Shown here one piece after another: positions 17,721-26,751 of a stretch of DNA of 64,000 nt. Within the stretch, counting starts at the first letter, position 1, and each line of letters opens with the position of its first letter. The stretch is from Acinetobacter larvae (GTDB lineage: Bacteria; Pseudomonadota; Gammaproteobacteria; Pseudomonadales; Moraxellaceae): the NCBI RefSeq assembly GCF_001704115.1, contig NZ_CP016895.1:2480001-2544000 (forward strand), written 5' to 3'. The position numbers and the translations under genes were made by a program. The notes under the pieces are model-generated. The model saw nothing but the letters and a program-made list of their open reading frames with translations, had not been told where the DNA came from and ran no database searches.

Positions 17721-18242
17721 TTAACGCTTAATTTTTGACAAAGGATGCTCAGGTGGATAGTTCGGGATGGTCGGTTTGCCGGTTCCCAGCATCACACACA
17801 TCAAGGCATCATCCTGACCTGGGTTAAAGAGACCACGATAAATACCCGGTGGAATCGAAATCAAATCGCGCTCTTTTAAACGGGTTGAGAATTTCTCACC
17901 GTCATGTTCAATAAATAGATCAATCTCACCACGTAGCATAAAAAACACTTCTTCTACGTCATGGTGGATGTGTAATGGTCCTTCGCATTGTGGCGGCAAC
18001 ACCATGGTAGAGAAGGTAAAATTCTCAGCAGGCACGGTATTGCTATCATTGGCGACCCCTGTTGCACCCGTTCCCATATAGCGCATTTGTGCACGGCGAT
18101 ATTTGGGGTCATAGTCGGCTTGAAATTTCAAGGCATTAAAATCGTATTTACGCGTTTCAAAGCGTGCGATACGCCCAGCAATCCAATCTGCCAATGATTG
18201 ACCTTCCGGTTGTTTCCATGATTCAAATTGTTGTGTAGACAT
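17721..18242 (-). CDS. Cupin-domain protein
   Basis: A 173-residue protein with one cupin fold: metal-binding motif HIHHDVEEVFFMLRGEID (two His, then Glu) and the second motif LISIPPGIYRGLFN. Single-domain cupins of this kind act as dioxygenases, isomerases or binding proteins in catabolic operons. The ribosome-binding site AGGAGCAG is strong. A role in converting a pathway intermediate is likely but not specified by the sequence. It is flanked by 115-bp and 137-bp gaps, the largest inside this operon. Confidence 0.75.
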   Translation of the reverse strand: MSTQQFESWKQPEGQSLADWIAGRIARFETRKYDFNALKFQADYDPKYRRAQMRYMGTGATGVANDSNTVPAENFTFSTMVLPPQCEGPLHIHHDVEEVFFMLRGEIDLFIEHDGEKFSTRLKERDLISIPPGIYRGLFNPGQDDALMCVMLGTGKPTIPNYPPEHPLSKIKR

Positions 18243-18306
18243 AATCTGCTCCTGTTTATTGCAACGTGATCAAAAGATCCGCTGCCGCATCTGTACCTTC
18301 AAGCGG

Positions 18307-18335
18307 TCTAAAGTTCTAAGCTTCTAAAGTTCTAA
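18307..18335. repeat. 13-bp direct repeat in the cupin leader
   Basis: TCTAAAGTTCTAA occurs twice, three bases apart, upstream of the cupin gene. It could be a small duplication or a regulator site. Confidence 0.5.
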
Positions 18336-18379
18336 CATGTTGTCAGTCCAAGTCTGTCGCCTCGACCGAGCATGCCGCG

Positions 18380-19603
18380 CTAGTAGCGTTGTAGTAAGGG
18401 TGCCAAGAAAAATGCCCCAATCACTGCAACAGCTGCCAAAAAGCTAATGCCGATATTAAAACTGCCGGTTTGCATCACAATGGCACCAATCACCACCGGT
18501 GCCGCTGCACTGGCAAAATTACCCAGTCCATTAAAAATTCCACCTGCTGTTGCGCCCACATCGGCTGTGGTAATCCGTGCTAATAGGGCAAATACTGCGG
18601 CGACCCCAAAGCCCCACGCCATGGCACTTAAGGACATGGCAACAATGACCAGCATCGGATCGTGTGCCAAGACCATCAAGTACATAAAAATACCTGCCAC
18701 CAAAAGTCCCGCACTGACTTGTATAGCGCGGCGTCCCCAACGATCTGAAATAAACGCCCCGAATACTTCACCCAGCAACATGGCGATAAACGGTAAGCTG
18801 GAATAAATACCAAATTCTTTTAAGTTAAAGCCTTTGTCTTGGATTAAATAAGACGGCACCCAGCTGTTTAATCCCCATAAGTACGTCATCAACGCAATGT
18901 TAAAAATACACAGCAACCAAAAAGCACCATTGCTGATCAAACGCTGGGTATTCTTTAAGTGGGTTTTAAAATTGACCCGTTTCCCTACGCCTTCCAGATC
19001 AACCGTACGTTTCAACTGCAAGTCTTTTAGGCCATACACAATCAAAGCCAAGACCACAAAAGTCATCGCACCCATGACAAAAAAGGTGCTATGCCAATCG
19101 TAATGTGCCAAGACAAAGGCTGTGATCGGAAAACCTAAAAACGCGCCGATGGGGGTACCCAACAAGAACATGGTTGATGCTCTGGCTTGCTGACGATCGG
19201 TATAAGTCTGTTTAACAATGGTATAAGCCAAGGCAAACAGCGGACCTTCTGCCAACCCCAATAACACCCGTAAAGTCAGCATGGTGCTATAGTCGGTGGT
19301 GAAGCCCATTAAAATCATGAGAATGCCCCATGAGGTCACACTCCAAAACAACATTTTTTTCGGGCTAAAAATATCGCCCAAAAAACTCAGAAACATTGAA
19401 GAAAAACCGTATGCCAACAGAAAGCTGGTCATCAGCCAACCGAGTTTGGCTTTGTCCTGCGCAATCCCCATGGCGTGTTGAAAGGTTGCGTCAGAAAACA
19501 ATACTGCGATGCTGATCTTGTCAAAAAAAGCCAATACCACGCAGATCATTAAAATGGTCGCAGGTATCCAATGCTTAATCCCTGTTTTTGCATCATTATC
19601 CAT
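18380..19603 (-). CDS. MFS transporter (anion:cation symporter type)
   Basis: A 407-residue transporter with about 12 transmembrane helices and an MFS loop motif after TM2 (GDIFSPKKMLF) and its counterpart in the second half (SDRWGRRAIQV). The pattern fits the ACS family, which imports organic acids and aromatic acids. Its place inside the operon makes it the likely inner-membrane importer of the pathway substrate. Clean AAAGGA ribosome-binding site. Confidence 0.85.
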   Translation of the reverse strand: MDNDAKTGIKHWIPATILMICVVLAFFDKISIAVLFSDATFQHAMGIAQDKAKLGWLMTSFLLAYGFSSMFLSFLGDIFSPKKMLFWSVTSWGILMILMGFTTDYSTMLTLRVLLGLAEGPLFALAYTIVKQTYTDRQQARASTMFLLGTPIGAFLGFPITAFVLAHYDWHSTFFVMGAMTFVVLALIVYGLKDLQLKRTVDLEGVGKRVNFKTHLKNTQRLISNGAFWLLCIFNIALMTYLWGLNSWVPSYLIQDKGFNLKEFGIYSSLPFIAMLLGEVFGAFISDRWGRRAIQVSAGLLVAGIFMYLMVLAHDPMLVIVAMSLSAMAWGFGVAAVFALLARITTADVGATAGGIFNGLGNFASAAAPVVIGAIVMQTGSFNIGISFLAAVAVIGAFFLAPLLQRY

Positions 19604-19647
19604 GTAAAATCCTTTAATTCATGGTCTAATACTATGATTTTTAACAG

Positions 19648-20856
19648 CTATTTTAGTTTCATCAGATTAAATTCTGGATCTTGCAACTGTGCTGGATCCA
19701 ACTGACGTGCGCTGCTCATCCATCGTTTAGCCAGTTTGACCCATTTCGCTTCATTGACCGCAATCATATTGAGTAACTGCTGTTGTTGATCCAGATAAAA
19801 AAAACTAAGCTGGCGATCCGACACTTTGCGGAGAATGACTTGCTGCGTTTTTTCTGGCTGATAAGTCCCTAAAATTTGAATATTGCAGTCATATTGATCA
19901 GACCATAACCAAGGAATATCTTGGTAGGCTGTCATATCACCCAACATCGACTTCGCTGTTGCAATCGCTTGATTTTGTGCATTTGCCCAAGACTGAATGC
20001 AATACCCCAAGCTGGGGTGAATCGCGACATCTCCTGCCGCATAAATATTGGCATCCGAACTTTGCCCATAGGCATTCACCACAATGCCATCTTTACTGTC
20101 GAGCCCAGCCTGTAATGCCAGCTCCTTGGCAATGTCAGCTCCCGCGCCCACCACCACACAGTCAAATTGCTGTAATTTCACATCGGCATTAAACACTTCG
20201 ATACGCTGACTACTGCTTTCAATCAGATGCAACTGGGTTGCATTTAAATGAATCTGAGTGCCCATTGCTTGGTGTAACTGCAACAAAAAGTCTGAAACTT
20301 CTGGGCTCACACTACGCGCACAAAGCCTGCTGCCATACTCAAAAATATCAACTTTTTTACCTTGTTTGCGTGCAGTCGCAGCAATTTCCAAACCAATCCA
20401 GCCGCCACCAATGACCGCAACATGCTCAGCGCTCGCCAATTTGTCAGCCAATTGCTGGCAATCTTGGATATCGCGTAGGGTATACACATGCTGCATACTC
20501 GACCAAGTCAAAACAGGTATGCGCGCACGGCTGCCTGTGGCAAGCAGTAATTTGTCATAAGCTAAGACTTTGCCACTTTGCAGCTGCACCGTTTGCGCGG
20601 TCTTATCCACATCAATCGCGATATCTGGTTTATGCCAAGTAATCGCAAATGCATCGACCTGATCCTTCGAAAATAAATTCAAACTTTCTAGCGTCGCTTC
20701 ACGCGATAACACCGCTTTAGACAAAGGCGGGCGTTCATAAAACACTTGTTCTTCGTTGGACACCACATGAATTTCACCCGCAAAGCCTTGATCACGTAAG
20801 GTATGTACAGCCCATCCTGCCGCTTGCCCGGCTCCAACAATCACGATTCGATCCAT
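19648..20856 (-). CDS. FAD-dependent ferredoxin reductase of the Rieske oxygenase system
   Basis: A 402-residue flavoprotein: FAD-binding GAGQAAGWAVHTLRDQG at the N-terminus, a second Rossmann motif IGGGWIGLEIAATARKQG for NAD(P)H at about 150, the second FAD motif YAAGDVA near 265, and a C-terminal reductase domain with a WSDQYD motif. This is the BphA4/CamA type reductase, passing electrons from NAD(P)H to the Rieske ferredoxin encoded at the head of the same operon, and thence to the oxygenase. Ribosome-binding site AGGAG. Confidence 0.92.
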   Translation of the reverse strand: MDRIVIVGAGQAAGWAVHTLRDQGFAGEIHVVSNEEQVFYERPPLSKAVLSREATLESLNLFSKDQVDAFAITWHKPDIAIDVDKTAQTVQLQSGKVLAYDKLLLATGSRARIPVLTWSSMQHVYTLRDIQDCQQLADKLASAEHVAVIGGGWIGLEIAATARKQGKKVDIFEYGSRLCARSVSPEVSDFLLQLHQAMGTQIHLNATQLHLIESSSQRIEVFNADVKLQQFDCVVVGAGADIAKELALQAGLDSKDGIVVNAYGQSSDANIYAAGDVAIHPSLGYCIQSWANAQNQAIATAKSMLGDMTAYQDIPWLWSDQYDCNIQILGTYQPEKTQQVILRKVSDRQLSFFYLDQQQQLLNMIAVNEAKWVKLAKRWMSSARQLDPAQLQDPEFNLMKLK

Positions 20857-20885
20857 ATTGTTGTGCTCCTATTCCCTGCGCTTTG

Positions 20886-21815
20886 CTAAGCTGATTTAAC
20901 TTGGCGACGTGTATCGTGATCTAAACCACCTTCAATCGCCCATTCAGTAAATAAAGCCAAGCTATGTTCTTCTTCGCGTGGCTGCCAATCTGCAGTGAGA
21001 TAGTCATCATTGGTGTAGTACTCAAAAGCCCCACCCAATGGTGAATGGACATACCAGAAATAAGCAGATGAAATTGGATGACGCCCAGGTCCAATAAAAG
21101 TTGACCATGCTTGACGATTCATCGCCAGACCGCCACCAATTACTTCATGGATATCACGGACCACAAACGCCACATGGTTTAGTCCCGCCGGCTTATTGGG
21201 GATCGACAATAAAAACAAATCGTGATGAAAAGCTTCGGCACGGCAGCGTAAGAATGCACCGCGGGCACGATAGGCATCAGATAAATAAAAACCTAATTTT
21301 TCAATATAAAATGCCTGCGTCTTCGCCAAATCTGGCGTGAAAAATACCACATGACCAATATCGACGGGTTGCGCCTGCTCATACACCGGGCTGGCGGCAT
21401 TGATACGTTGCACATTGCCATATTGATTAATGCCCGCAGTTTTCGCCGTAGGCACAGGCTGGGTTATACTGTGCTGAAAAACCAATGTCATGCCATTGGG
21501 ATCACGACATTGTAGTTGTGTCGCATGCTGTACAAAGCCGTCTACATCGGCAAGTTTCTCCGCCAAATGCGTTAAATCTTCAAGCTGATCAACCCCCCAA
21601 GTAACTTCACGTAAAGTCGAACCTGCTTCTATTGCCGCTGGCAAACGCGCATCATGCCAGTCATATAGATAAATTTTGCAGCCGTTTTGGGTCTGATATA
21701 AATCCGTCGCCTCAATGTCAGACAGCGCTGCTTGCAAACCAAAATCAGTCAAAAAACGCTGTGCTTCTTGGCGGTTCTCCACACCGAACTTGAGCACTTC
21801 TATCCCTGTAATCAT
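20886..21815 (-). CDS. Extradiol (VOC-type) ring-cleavage dioxygenase
   Basis: A two-module vicinal-oxygen-chelate protein of about 309 residues. The C-terminal module has all three metal ligands of BphC-type extradiol dioxygenases: His in DIGHVVFF, His in GLNHVAF and Glu in GGAFEYYTNDDY (H155, H214, E265 from the chosen start). It probably opens a catechol-like ring next to the hydroxyls. The ATG at 21815 has an AAGGAGA site and avoids overlapping the upstream SDR gene, so it is preferred to the longer frame reaching 21848. Between SDR and ferredoxin reductase genes in the operon. Confidence 0.88.
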   Translation of the reverse strand: MITGIEVLKFGVENRQEAQRFLTDFGLQAALSDIEATDLYQTQNGCKIYLYDWHDARLPAAIEAGSTLREVTWGVDQLEDLTHLAEKLADVDGFVQHATQLQCRDPNGMTLVFQHSITQPVPTAKTAGINQYGNVQRINAASPVYEQAQPVDIGHVVFFTPDLAKTQAFYIEKLGFYLSDAYRARGAFLRCRAEAFHHDLFLLSIPNKPAGLNHVAFVVRDIHEVIGGGLAMNRQAWSTFIGPGRHPISSAYFWYVHSPLGGAFEYYTNDDYLTADWQPREEEHSLALFTEWAIEGGLDHDTRRQVKSA

Positions 21816-21825
21816 GTGTTTCTCC

Positions 21826-22590
21826 TTAATTAAACACAAAGCCGCCATTCACTGGAATATTCTGCCCCGTGACAAAGGAAGACATTTCAGACAGCAAATA
21901 CAGCACCGTACCATTGACATCTTCAGGATGTTGCTGGCGTTGAATGGCACGTCCATTTACATACAAATCATGGCGTTGTTGTGGCACATACTGTGTCGCT
22001 TCTACCAAAGTCAAACCAGGACTAACGGTATTGACACAAATGTTGTATTCACCCAATTCACTGGCCATCGCACGGGTCATGGCAATCAAAGCGCCTTTAC
22101 TCGCCACATAGGCCAACAATTTCGGCGCCCCCCACAAGGCGGTATCTGAGGCAATATTGACAATTTTGCCCTGACCCGATGCTTGCAAATGAGGAACACA
22201 GGCTTGGCTAACCAACCAAGTCCCTTTGACATTGACTGTCATCACCCGATCCCAAAGTGCTTCGTCATGTTGTTGCATGCCAACCCCACCGACCCCTGTT
22301 GCTAAGGCGGCGCAATTGACCAAGCCATCTAGCCCACCCAACCGCTGCACAGCAACCTCGACCGCCTGCTGAATCGACTGTTTCTGGCTAATATCCATGC
22401 TAACCGCACTGACCTTCAAGCCTTGGGCAGCCAATTGTGCCGCCTCATGCTGTACTTGATTGGTCAAGATATCGGCCATGACCACATGCGCACCCGCATG
22501 GGCGATGGCTGCGGCAAAATCTCGTCCCAATCCTCGTGCAGCACCGGTGAGCAAAATCCGTTTATTGCTTAAAATTTCAGGGCTAAGCAT
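21826..22590 (-). CDS. SDR dehydrogenase, probably cis-dihydrodiol dehydrogenase
   Basis: A 254-residue classical short-chain dehydrogenase with TGAARGLG, NCAA, a catalytic Ser in VNIASDTA and an intact YVASK motif. Placed directly after the Rieske oxygenase gene (their ends overlap by 8 nt) and before the extradiol enzyme, it is well placed to oxidise a cis-dihydrodiol to the catechol. The ATG at 22590 with an AGGA site is used; the open frame reaches 22632 inside the oxygenase gene. Confidence 0.88.
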   Translation of the reverse strand: MLSPEILSNKRILLTGAARGLGRDFAAAIAHAGAHVVMADILTNQVQHEAAQLAAQGLKVSAVSMDISQKQSIQQAVEVAVQRLGGLDGLVNCAALATGVGGVGMQQHDEALWDRVMTVNVKGTWLVSQACVPHLQASGQGKIVNIASDTALWGAPKLLAYVASKGALIAMTRAMASELGEYNICVNTVSPGLTLVEATQYVPQQRHDLYVNGRAIQRQQHPEDVNGTVLYLLSEMSSFVTGQNIPVNGGFVFN

Positions 22591-23653
22591 GTGAAATATC
22601 CTGCATGCGAATACGACTACTGTCTTGCGCATCCTGTAAAGCTTGAATTTTTTTAAGCTGTTTTTCAGCTTCTTTTTTCATCATGCGGCGTAAGCGTGCC
22701 AAGCCGACATCATGCTGATATAAGAACTCATGTTGCCGCGCATTGGGCGCCAGATTTTCAAGAATAATGCGGTCTTGTTCCAAAACATCCCAGTGTAATT
22801 TTTCCAGATGATTACGATATAAAAAGCGCCAGACATTACGCTGCCAACCACTGACCTTACGACAACGCCAGAAAAATACGCGGGTATTGTGCTCATCAAT
22901 CGGGGTTGCAAAACCAACAATCCAGAACTCCCCACCCGGTCCAAACTGCTTACGATATGGAATCGATAAACGCAGCCATGCTGCACCCGTTTGACCGTAC
23001 TCTACCCAGTCAAAGTTCACGCCAGTTTGACCTTCTTTTTCAAATACAAAGCCATGTGGTGTTGCACGATGTTTCATTTCTGCCGTGCGTTCACCTTCCG
23101 CCATGGAGTGCGATGTGCAATGCAAATAAGTACCGTGCATTGGGTCCATAACATTATCAATGGCATATTGATGATTTACCTTCCAATCCGCCATACATAG
23201 AAATGAGCTCCACTCAGCATCACACAATTGATCAGGTAAATTCAGATCAGCTGCTGGCGCTTGTACATCCACCCCGAACCAGACAAAAATTGCATCATGC
23301 ATTTCTTTGACTGCATAAGCCTTCACGCAATCACTGCCTTTTAACGGACAGTCACTCACAGCAGGCACATCAACCACCGTACCGTCATGACCAACCTCTA
23401 CACCGTGATACCAACACGCCACGCGATCGCCTAAATTCCAACCGAGTGATAAACGTGCACCACGATGTGGACAGCGATCTTCTAGTGCATGCACCACGCC
23501 ATCGCCATCACGCCACAACACAATATTTTCCCCAAGACGGGTAATACCGACAGGATTTGCACCCACTTCCCAACTGGCCAAAACTGGATACCATTGATCT
23601 CGCAAACCCAGCGCTAAATATTTTTCAATATCAATTGCTATTGTCATCATCAT
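22583..23653 (-). CDS. Rieske non-heme iron oxygenase, alpha subunit
   Basis: A 356-residue oxygenase. The Rieske [2Fe-2S] centre is complete: C61-P-H63 and C80-WY-H83. The catalytic mononuclear iron ligands are visible in DPMHGTYLH (D170 region, H173, H178), with a likely third ligand further on. The length and single-subunit layout match homomeric ring-hydroxylating or demethylating oxygenases (vanillate, dicamba and carbazole enzyme group), not the two-subunit dioxygenases; no beta-subunit gene is present. Electrons should come from the ferredoxin and reductase of the same operon. Three consecutive ATGs start the frame; the third is best spaced from AAGGA. The substrate is unknown. Confidence 0.93.
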   Translation of the reverse strand: MMMTIAIDIEKYLALGLRDQWYPVLASWEVGANPVGITRLGENIVLWRDGDGVVHALEDRCPHRGARLSLGWNLGDRVACWYHGVEVGHDGTVVDVPAVSDCPLKGSDCVKAYAVKEMHDAIFVWFGVDVQAPAADLNLPDQLCDAEWSSFLCMADWKVNHQYAIDNVMDPMHGTYLHCTSHSMAEGERTAEMKHRATPHGFVFEKEGQTGVNFDWVEYGQTGAAWLRLSIPYRKQFGPGGEFWIVGFATPIDEHNTRVFFWRCRKVSGWQRNVWRFLYRNHLEKLHWDVLEQDRIILENLAPNARQHEFLYQHDVGLARLRRMMKKEAEKQLKKIQALQDAQDSSRIRMQDISHA

Positions 23654-23667
23654 GTCCTTATTTATGA

Positions 23668-23967
23668 TTAATAACCCAAACGTTGCATTTCACTGGAAAA
23701 ACACTCGATGGTCCAAAGCTCACCATCTTCATTTCTAAATCCTTGCTGATTCAGTGTGCTAACCAAATCATTGAGCTGGGTGACGTCATTGCTAAACGCT
23801 TGTATTAAATGCTGAACAAAATCCATTTCATATTGGCTGGGTATTTTGCTGCGGTTTTGCCACACCAAATGTTCGACCTGACCGGGGATTTGAATATTGT
23901 TAATTCCTGCGTCCTTTGAAGGCGTCGCATTAATCCATCTGGCTAGCTTTTCATTGAACTCTTTCAT
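23668..23967 (-). CDS. Small protein with recombinase-like helix-turn-helix
   Basis: A 99-residue protein between the Rieske ferredoxin and oxygenase genes. The C-terminal half (LVSTLNQQGFRNEDGELW... to the end) looks like the small helix-turn-helix seen in serine recombinases, although no recombinase catalytic domain exists. Small proteins of this kind are, to my recollection, annotated beside Rieske oxygenase genes in other proteobacteria. It might be a regulator or an accessory of the oxygenase. Ribosome-binding site AAGGAAG is good, so it is a real gene. Confidence 0.7.
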   Translation of the reverse strand: MKEFNEKLARWINATPSKDAGINNIQIPGQVEHLVWQNRSKIPSQYEMDFVQHLIQAFSNDVTQLNDLVSTLNQQGFRNEDGELWTIECFSSEMQRLGY

Positions 23968-24023
23968 TGAGGGCTTCCTTTTGCTCGCTGTTGATTGCCT
24001 GCTTTTTGCTTACTGTTGCTTTT

Positions 24024-24329
24024 TTAAAGTTGAATTTGTACTTCTCCATTCTCAACACGCACAGGGTAAACACATAAATTTCTACAACCTGGCCCGCTCT
24101 CTAAGACACCACTTTCAAGATTAAAAATTGCTTCATGCAATGGGCATTCCACTGTATTGCCTTCGATAAATCCTTCAGTCAGCAGTGCATAGGCATGAGG
24201 ACAAACATTTTCAACCGCAAAATAATTTTCCTCGATCACAAAAATACCAATACTTTTGTCATCTACAGCAACGGCTTTGGGTTCCTCCTCAGCAACATCA
24301 TCAATCTTACAAACAGAGATCCAGTTCAT
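24024..24329 (-). CDS. Rieske-type [2Fe-2S] ferredoxin
   Basis: A 101-residue Rieske ferredoxin with both cluster-binding motifs: C-P-H in ENVCPHAYALL and C-P-L-H in VECPLHEAIF. It carries electrons from the ferredoxin reductase to the Rieske oxygenase. It is the first gene of the 13-gene minus-strand catabolic operon and has a strong GGAAGAAGAG ribosome-binding region. The upstream 260 bp, shared with the divergent IclR gene, must hold the operon's promoter. Confidence 0.93.
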   Translation of the reverse strand: MNWISVCKIDDVAEEEPKAVAVDDKSIGIFVIEENYFAVENVCPHAYALLTEGFIEGNTVECPLHEAIFNLESGVLESGPGCRNLCVYPVRVENGEVQIQL

Positions 24330-24341
24330 GTGCTCTTCTTC

Positions 24342-24374
24342 CTTGTTTCATATGCAAAACATTATTTAGTATTT
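24342..24374 (-). promoter_or_regulatory. Operon leader motif shared with the porin; nearby palindrome
   Basis: This block is 28/33 identical to 11770-11802 in front of the porin. Partly overlapping it is an imperfect palindrome, AGTATTTGAAACACT (24368-24382), with one arm mismatch, which is a reasonable size for an IclR-family operator. A shorter, gapped resemblance (TTGTTTTATATA..AAACATTG) also lies at 24488-24508 in front of the IclR gene. Confidence 0.55.
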
Positions 24375-24589
24375 GAAACACTAGAAATAGCATAAGCTTT
24401 AAGCGATTTATTTGTCAAATCTTATATTTATATATTTTTCAATGATTTACATTAAAATTGATTTTTTATTATTTTGATTATGAAATATTGTTTTATATAT
24501 AAACATTGAGATATAAAAACTAGCGCGCTAAAATGACGCAGCGCATTTCTTTTCACTCTGGGAATGTCATCCTTTCTTATTAGGTCACA

Positions 24590-25408
24590 ATGCCAATGAA
24601 CTCTACAAATATTCTTTTAAAGCAAGACACTGAGGCTAATTTAGATGATCGTTATTTGGTACCTGGTTTGGTACGTGGCTTGGCCATCCTCAAATTATTT
24701 GATCAACATCATCAAGAAATGACCATTTCTGAAATTGCAGAAAAACTAGCAGTGAATCGTTCTAGTGCATTTCGTTTAATCCATACCTTAGAACATTGCG
24801 GCTATTTAAGAAAAATGTCGCAAAAAACCTATGCACTGAATAGCAATGTGATGGAACTAGGGTTCAATAGTTTATCTAAATCTTCTTTAATTGATATTGC
24901 GACACCCATTATGCGGGAACTCCGCGATCAAATTGAAATTGCTGTGCATTTATCAATTTTAGACAATACCCATATTGTTTTTGTCAGCAATGTGCAATCC
25001 AATGGTCCATTCACCAGTAATATCCATATTGGTACACGCTGGCCGGCACATGCCACCGTCATTGGGCAATTGGCTTTATCTCAACTGAGTGAAGCAGAAG
25101 TGATTGCACGTTATGAAAACTTTAATGATTGGCAGGTTTATTCAGAACGTACGCCAAAAAATTTAGACGCGTTATTAAAACGCCTTGAAGACGTGCGGCA
25201 ACAAGCCTTTATGATCAGTTGGGGGCATTTCAATCATGATATGGCAGCCTGTGCTGCACCCATTTATAGTCAAGCCACCCAACAAATTAGTGCTATATTA
25301 TCCGTTAGTTGCCCGCTTAGCAGTTATTCTGAAGCAGAGTTTAGCAATGAGGTTTCAAAAAATGTTGTCGCATATGCCGATAAAATTTCAAAGTTTATTT
25401 ATAAATAA
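24590..25408 (+). CDS. IclR-family transcriptional regulator of the catabolic operon
   Basis: A 272-residue regulator with an N-terminal winged helix (VRGLAILKLFDQHHQEMTISEIAEKLAVNRSSAFRLIHTLEHCGYL) and the C-terminal IclR effector-binding domain (LRDQIEIAVHLSILDN, then GTRWPAHATVIGQLAL). It is transcribed divergently from the 13-gene operon across a 260-bp gap and is the obvious local regulator; family members bind the pathway substrate or an intermediate and can activate or repress. An AGGTC site precedes the ATG. Confidence 0.92.
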   Translation: MPMNSTNILLKQDTEANLDDRYLVPGLVRGLAILKLFDQHHQEMTISEIAEKLAVNRSSAFRLIHTLEHCGYLRKMSQKTYALNSNVMELGFNSLSKSSLIDIATPIMRELRDQIEIAVHLSILDNTHIVFVSNVQSNGPFTSNIHIGTRWPAHATVIGQLALSQLSEAEVIARYENFNDWQVYSERTPKNLDALLKRLEDVRQQAFMISWGHFNHDMAACAAPIYSQATQQISAILSVSCPLSSYSEAEFSNEVSKNVVAYADKISKFIYK

Positions 25409-25605
25409 AGCCCTTCAATAAACCTGTATAAATAAACCCGCTTAACTGCCCATGCTACAGACCCATTACACAGTCGCGCGGCAGTAATCCTAACCCTATT
25501 CAAAAATACTCGCCCATACTACACCCCTAGCGAAAATATCATGACGAACAATTAGTTGCGATAAGGTGCTGTGGGCGAGTCTGTGATGCTATGGATGATT
25601 TTATA

Positions 25606-26649
25606 TTATTGGGCATCTAAGCTTCTTAATAAATGCATTAATGCCTCACCTGCCAATTTCATTGACTCTGGATCGATCAGCTCTAGTGTGTCACAAGCCT
25701 TGTGATAGCATGGTGCAAACTCTAACTCATCACCTTGCAGTTTTTCATTAAATAAAACCAGTCCGGTCACGGGAACTTTCCCTAAAAATGCCGCAGTATC
25801 GCTGGCAGTTAAAATAGAAACGTCCTCTTTGATTTTTAGATTTTTATCTTTAAAGAACTGCTGCAAACTATTTTCCAATGCGGCATCCTTTGCATGGACA
25901 GGAATACTGCGTAATCCCTCAATGATCGGTTTAAAGTCATTTTCAGTCATTCCGCGCTCGCGCAACATTTTTTCCATCTCATCGATAGATGAACGATCAC
26001 CATCTGCAATAAGAATCTCTGGATCTTTGGTACCCACCATATCAACATTAATATATGCTTTGATCTGCTGTAATTGTTCGGGACTTAACTTGGCAACATA
26101 ATCGCGTGATCCAGCAATACCTTCTTCTTCAGAATCCCAAAAAGCCAAATAAATCGTATGCTGCAATGGTTGTTTACTGCTAGCCAAACTCCGCATCAGT
26201 TCCAATAATAATGCTACACCAGATGCATTATCATTTATTCCAGGTCCCATTTTTACAGAATCATAGTGCGCACCTATTAGCAGTTGCGGTTCTTTTAATG
26301 TTCCTGGAATGGTCACAATAATATTACGACCGGTTAACTGCTGGTGATTTTTAAAACTTTGTACTTGAGTCGCATAACCCAGTTGCTTCGCATAAGCTAA
26401 AATGTAGTCACCACTGGCAATACCACCAGAGCTTCCCACCGCACGGTTGCCCTGATGCTGAGTCGCAATCTGTTCAAAGGCCTTAAGATGCGCCATCATT
26501 TGCGTACTATCTAAAGAAATATCGAGAGCATTGTCGACTTTGACTTCTTGATGATCTTTTGAGTCCGTTGACTTCTGATGATCCTGACAAGCGCTCAGAG
26601 CAATGCCGAGTGTCAGCACACATAATGTTAATTTTTTTTTGCTAAACAT
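25606..26649 (-). CDS. M28-family aminopeptidase lipoprotein
   Basis: A zinc metallopeptidase of about 347 residues. The ATG at 26649 gives a lipoprotein signal peptide with lipobox LSAC; the longer frame starts at a TTG (26673). The M28 zinc ligands are recognisable: H in GAHYDSV, D in INDNASGVALLLEL, EE in FWDSEEEGIAGS, D in YINVDMVGT and H near the C-terminus in CYHKACDT. It would trim peptides in the periplasm, anchored to a membrane. No operon partner; it follows the IclR gene convergently. Confidence 0.88.
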   Translation of the reverse strand: MFSKKKLTLCVLTLGIALSACQDHQKSTDSKDHQEVKVDNALDISLDSTQMMAHLKAFEQIATQHQGNRAVGSSGGIASGDYILAYAKQLGYATQVQSFKNHQQLTGRNIIVTIPGTLKEPQLLIGAHYDSVKMGPGINDNASGVALLLELMRSLASSKQPLQHTIYLAFWDSEEEGIAGSRDYVAKLSPEQLQQIKAYINVDMVGTKDPEILIADGDRSSIDEMEKMLRERGMTENDFKPIIEGLRSIPVHAKDAALENSLQQFFKDKNLKIKEDVSILTASDTAAFLGKVPVTGLVLFNEKLQGDELEFAPCYHKACDTLELIDPESMKLAGEALMHLLRSLDAQ

Positions 26650-26751
26650 GAATAAATATCTCAGAATGAACAATAAATTTATGTGAAATTTACCTCATTT
26701 AATCCGACGAACCTATAGTTATTCAGTGTATGTGCGTTGCTAAAGTTTAAC

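Noticed and set aside
12001..24329. Indole-3-acetate (iac) catabolic cluster
   Set aside because: The Rieske oxygenase, a ferredoxin-reductase-like gene and an SDR are shared themes, but the characteristic iac acyl-CoA-dehydrogenase-like, flavin-reductase and amidase genes are missing, and an extradiol enzyme is present.
10536..25408. Genomic island by horizontal transfer
   Set aside because: No integrase, tRNA junction, direct-repeat ends or transposase flank the catabolic region; only the distant IS element is mobile.
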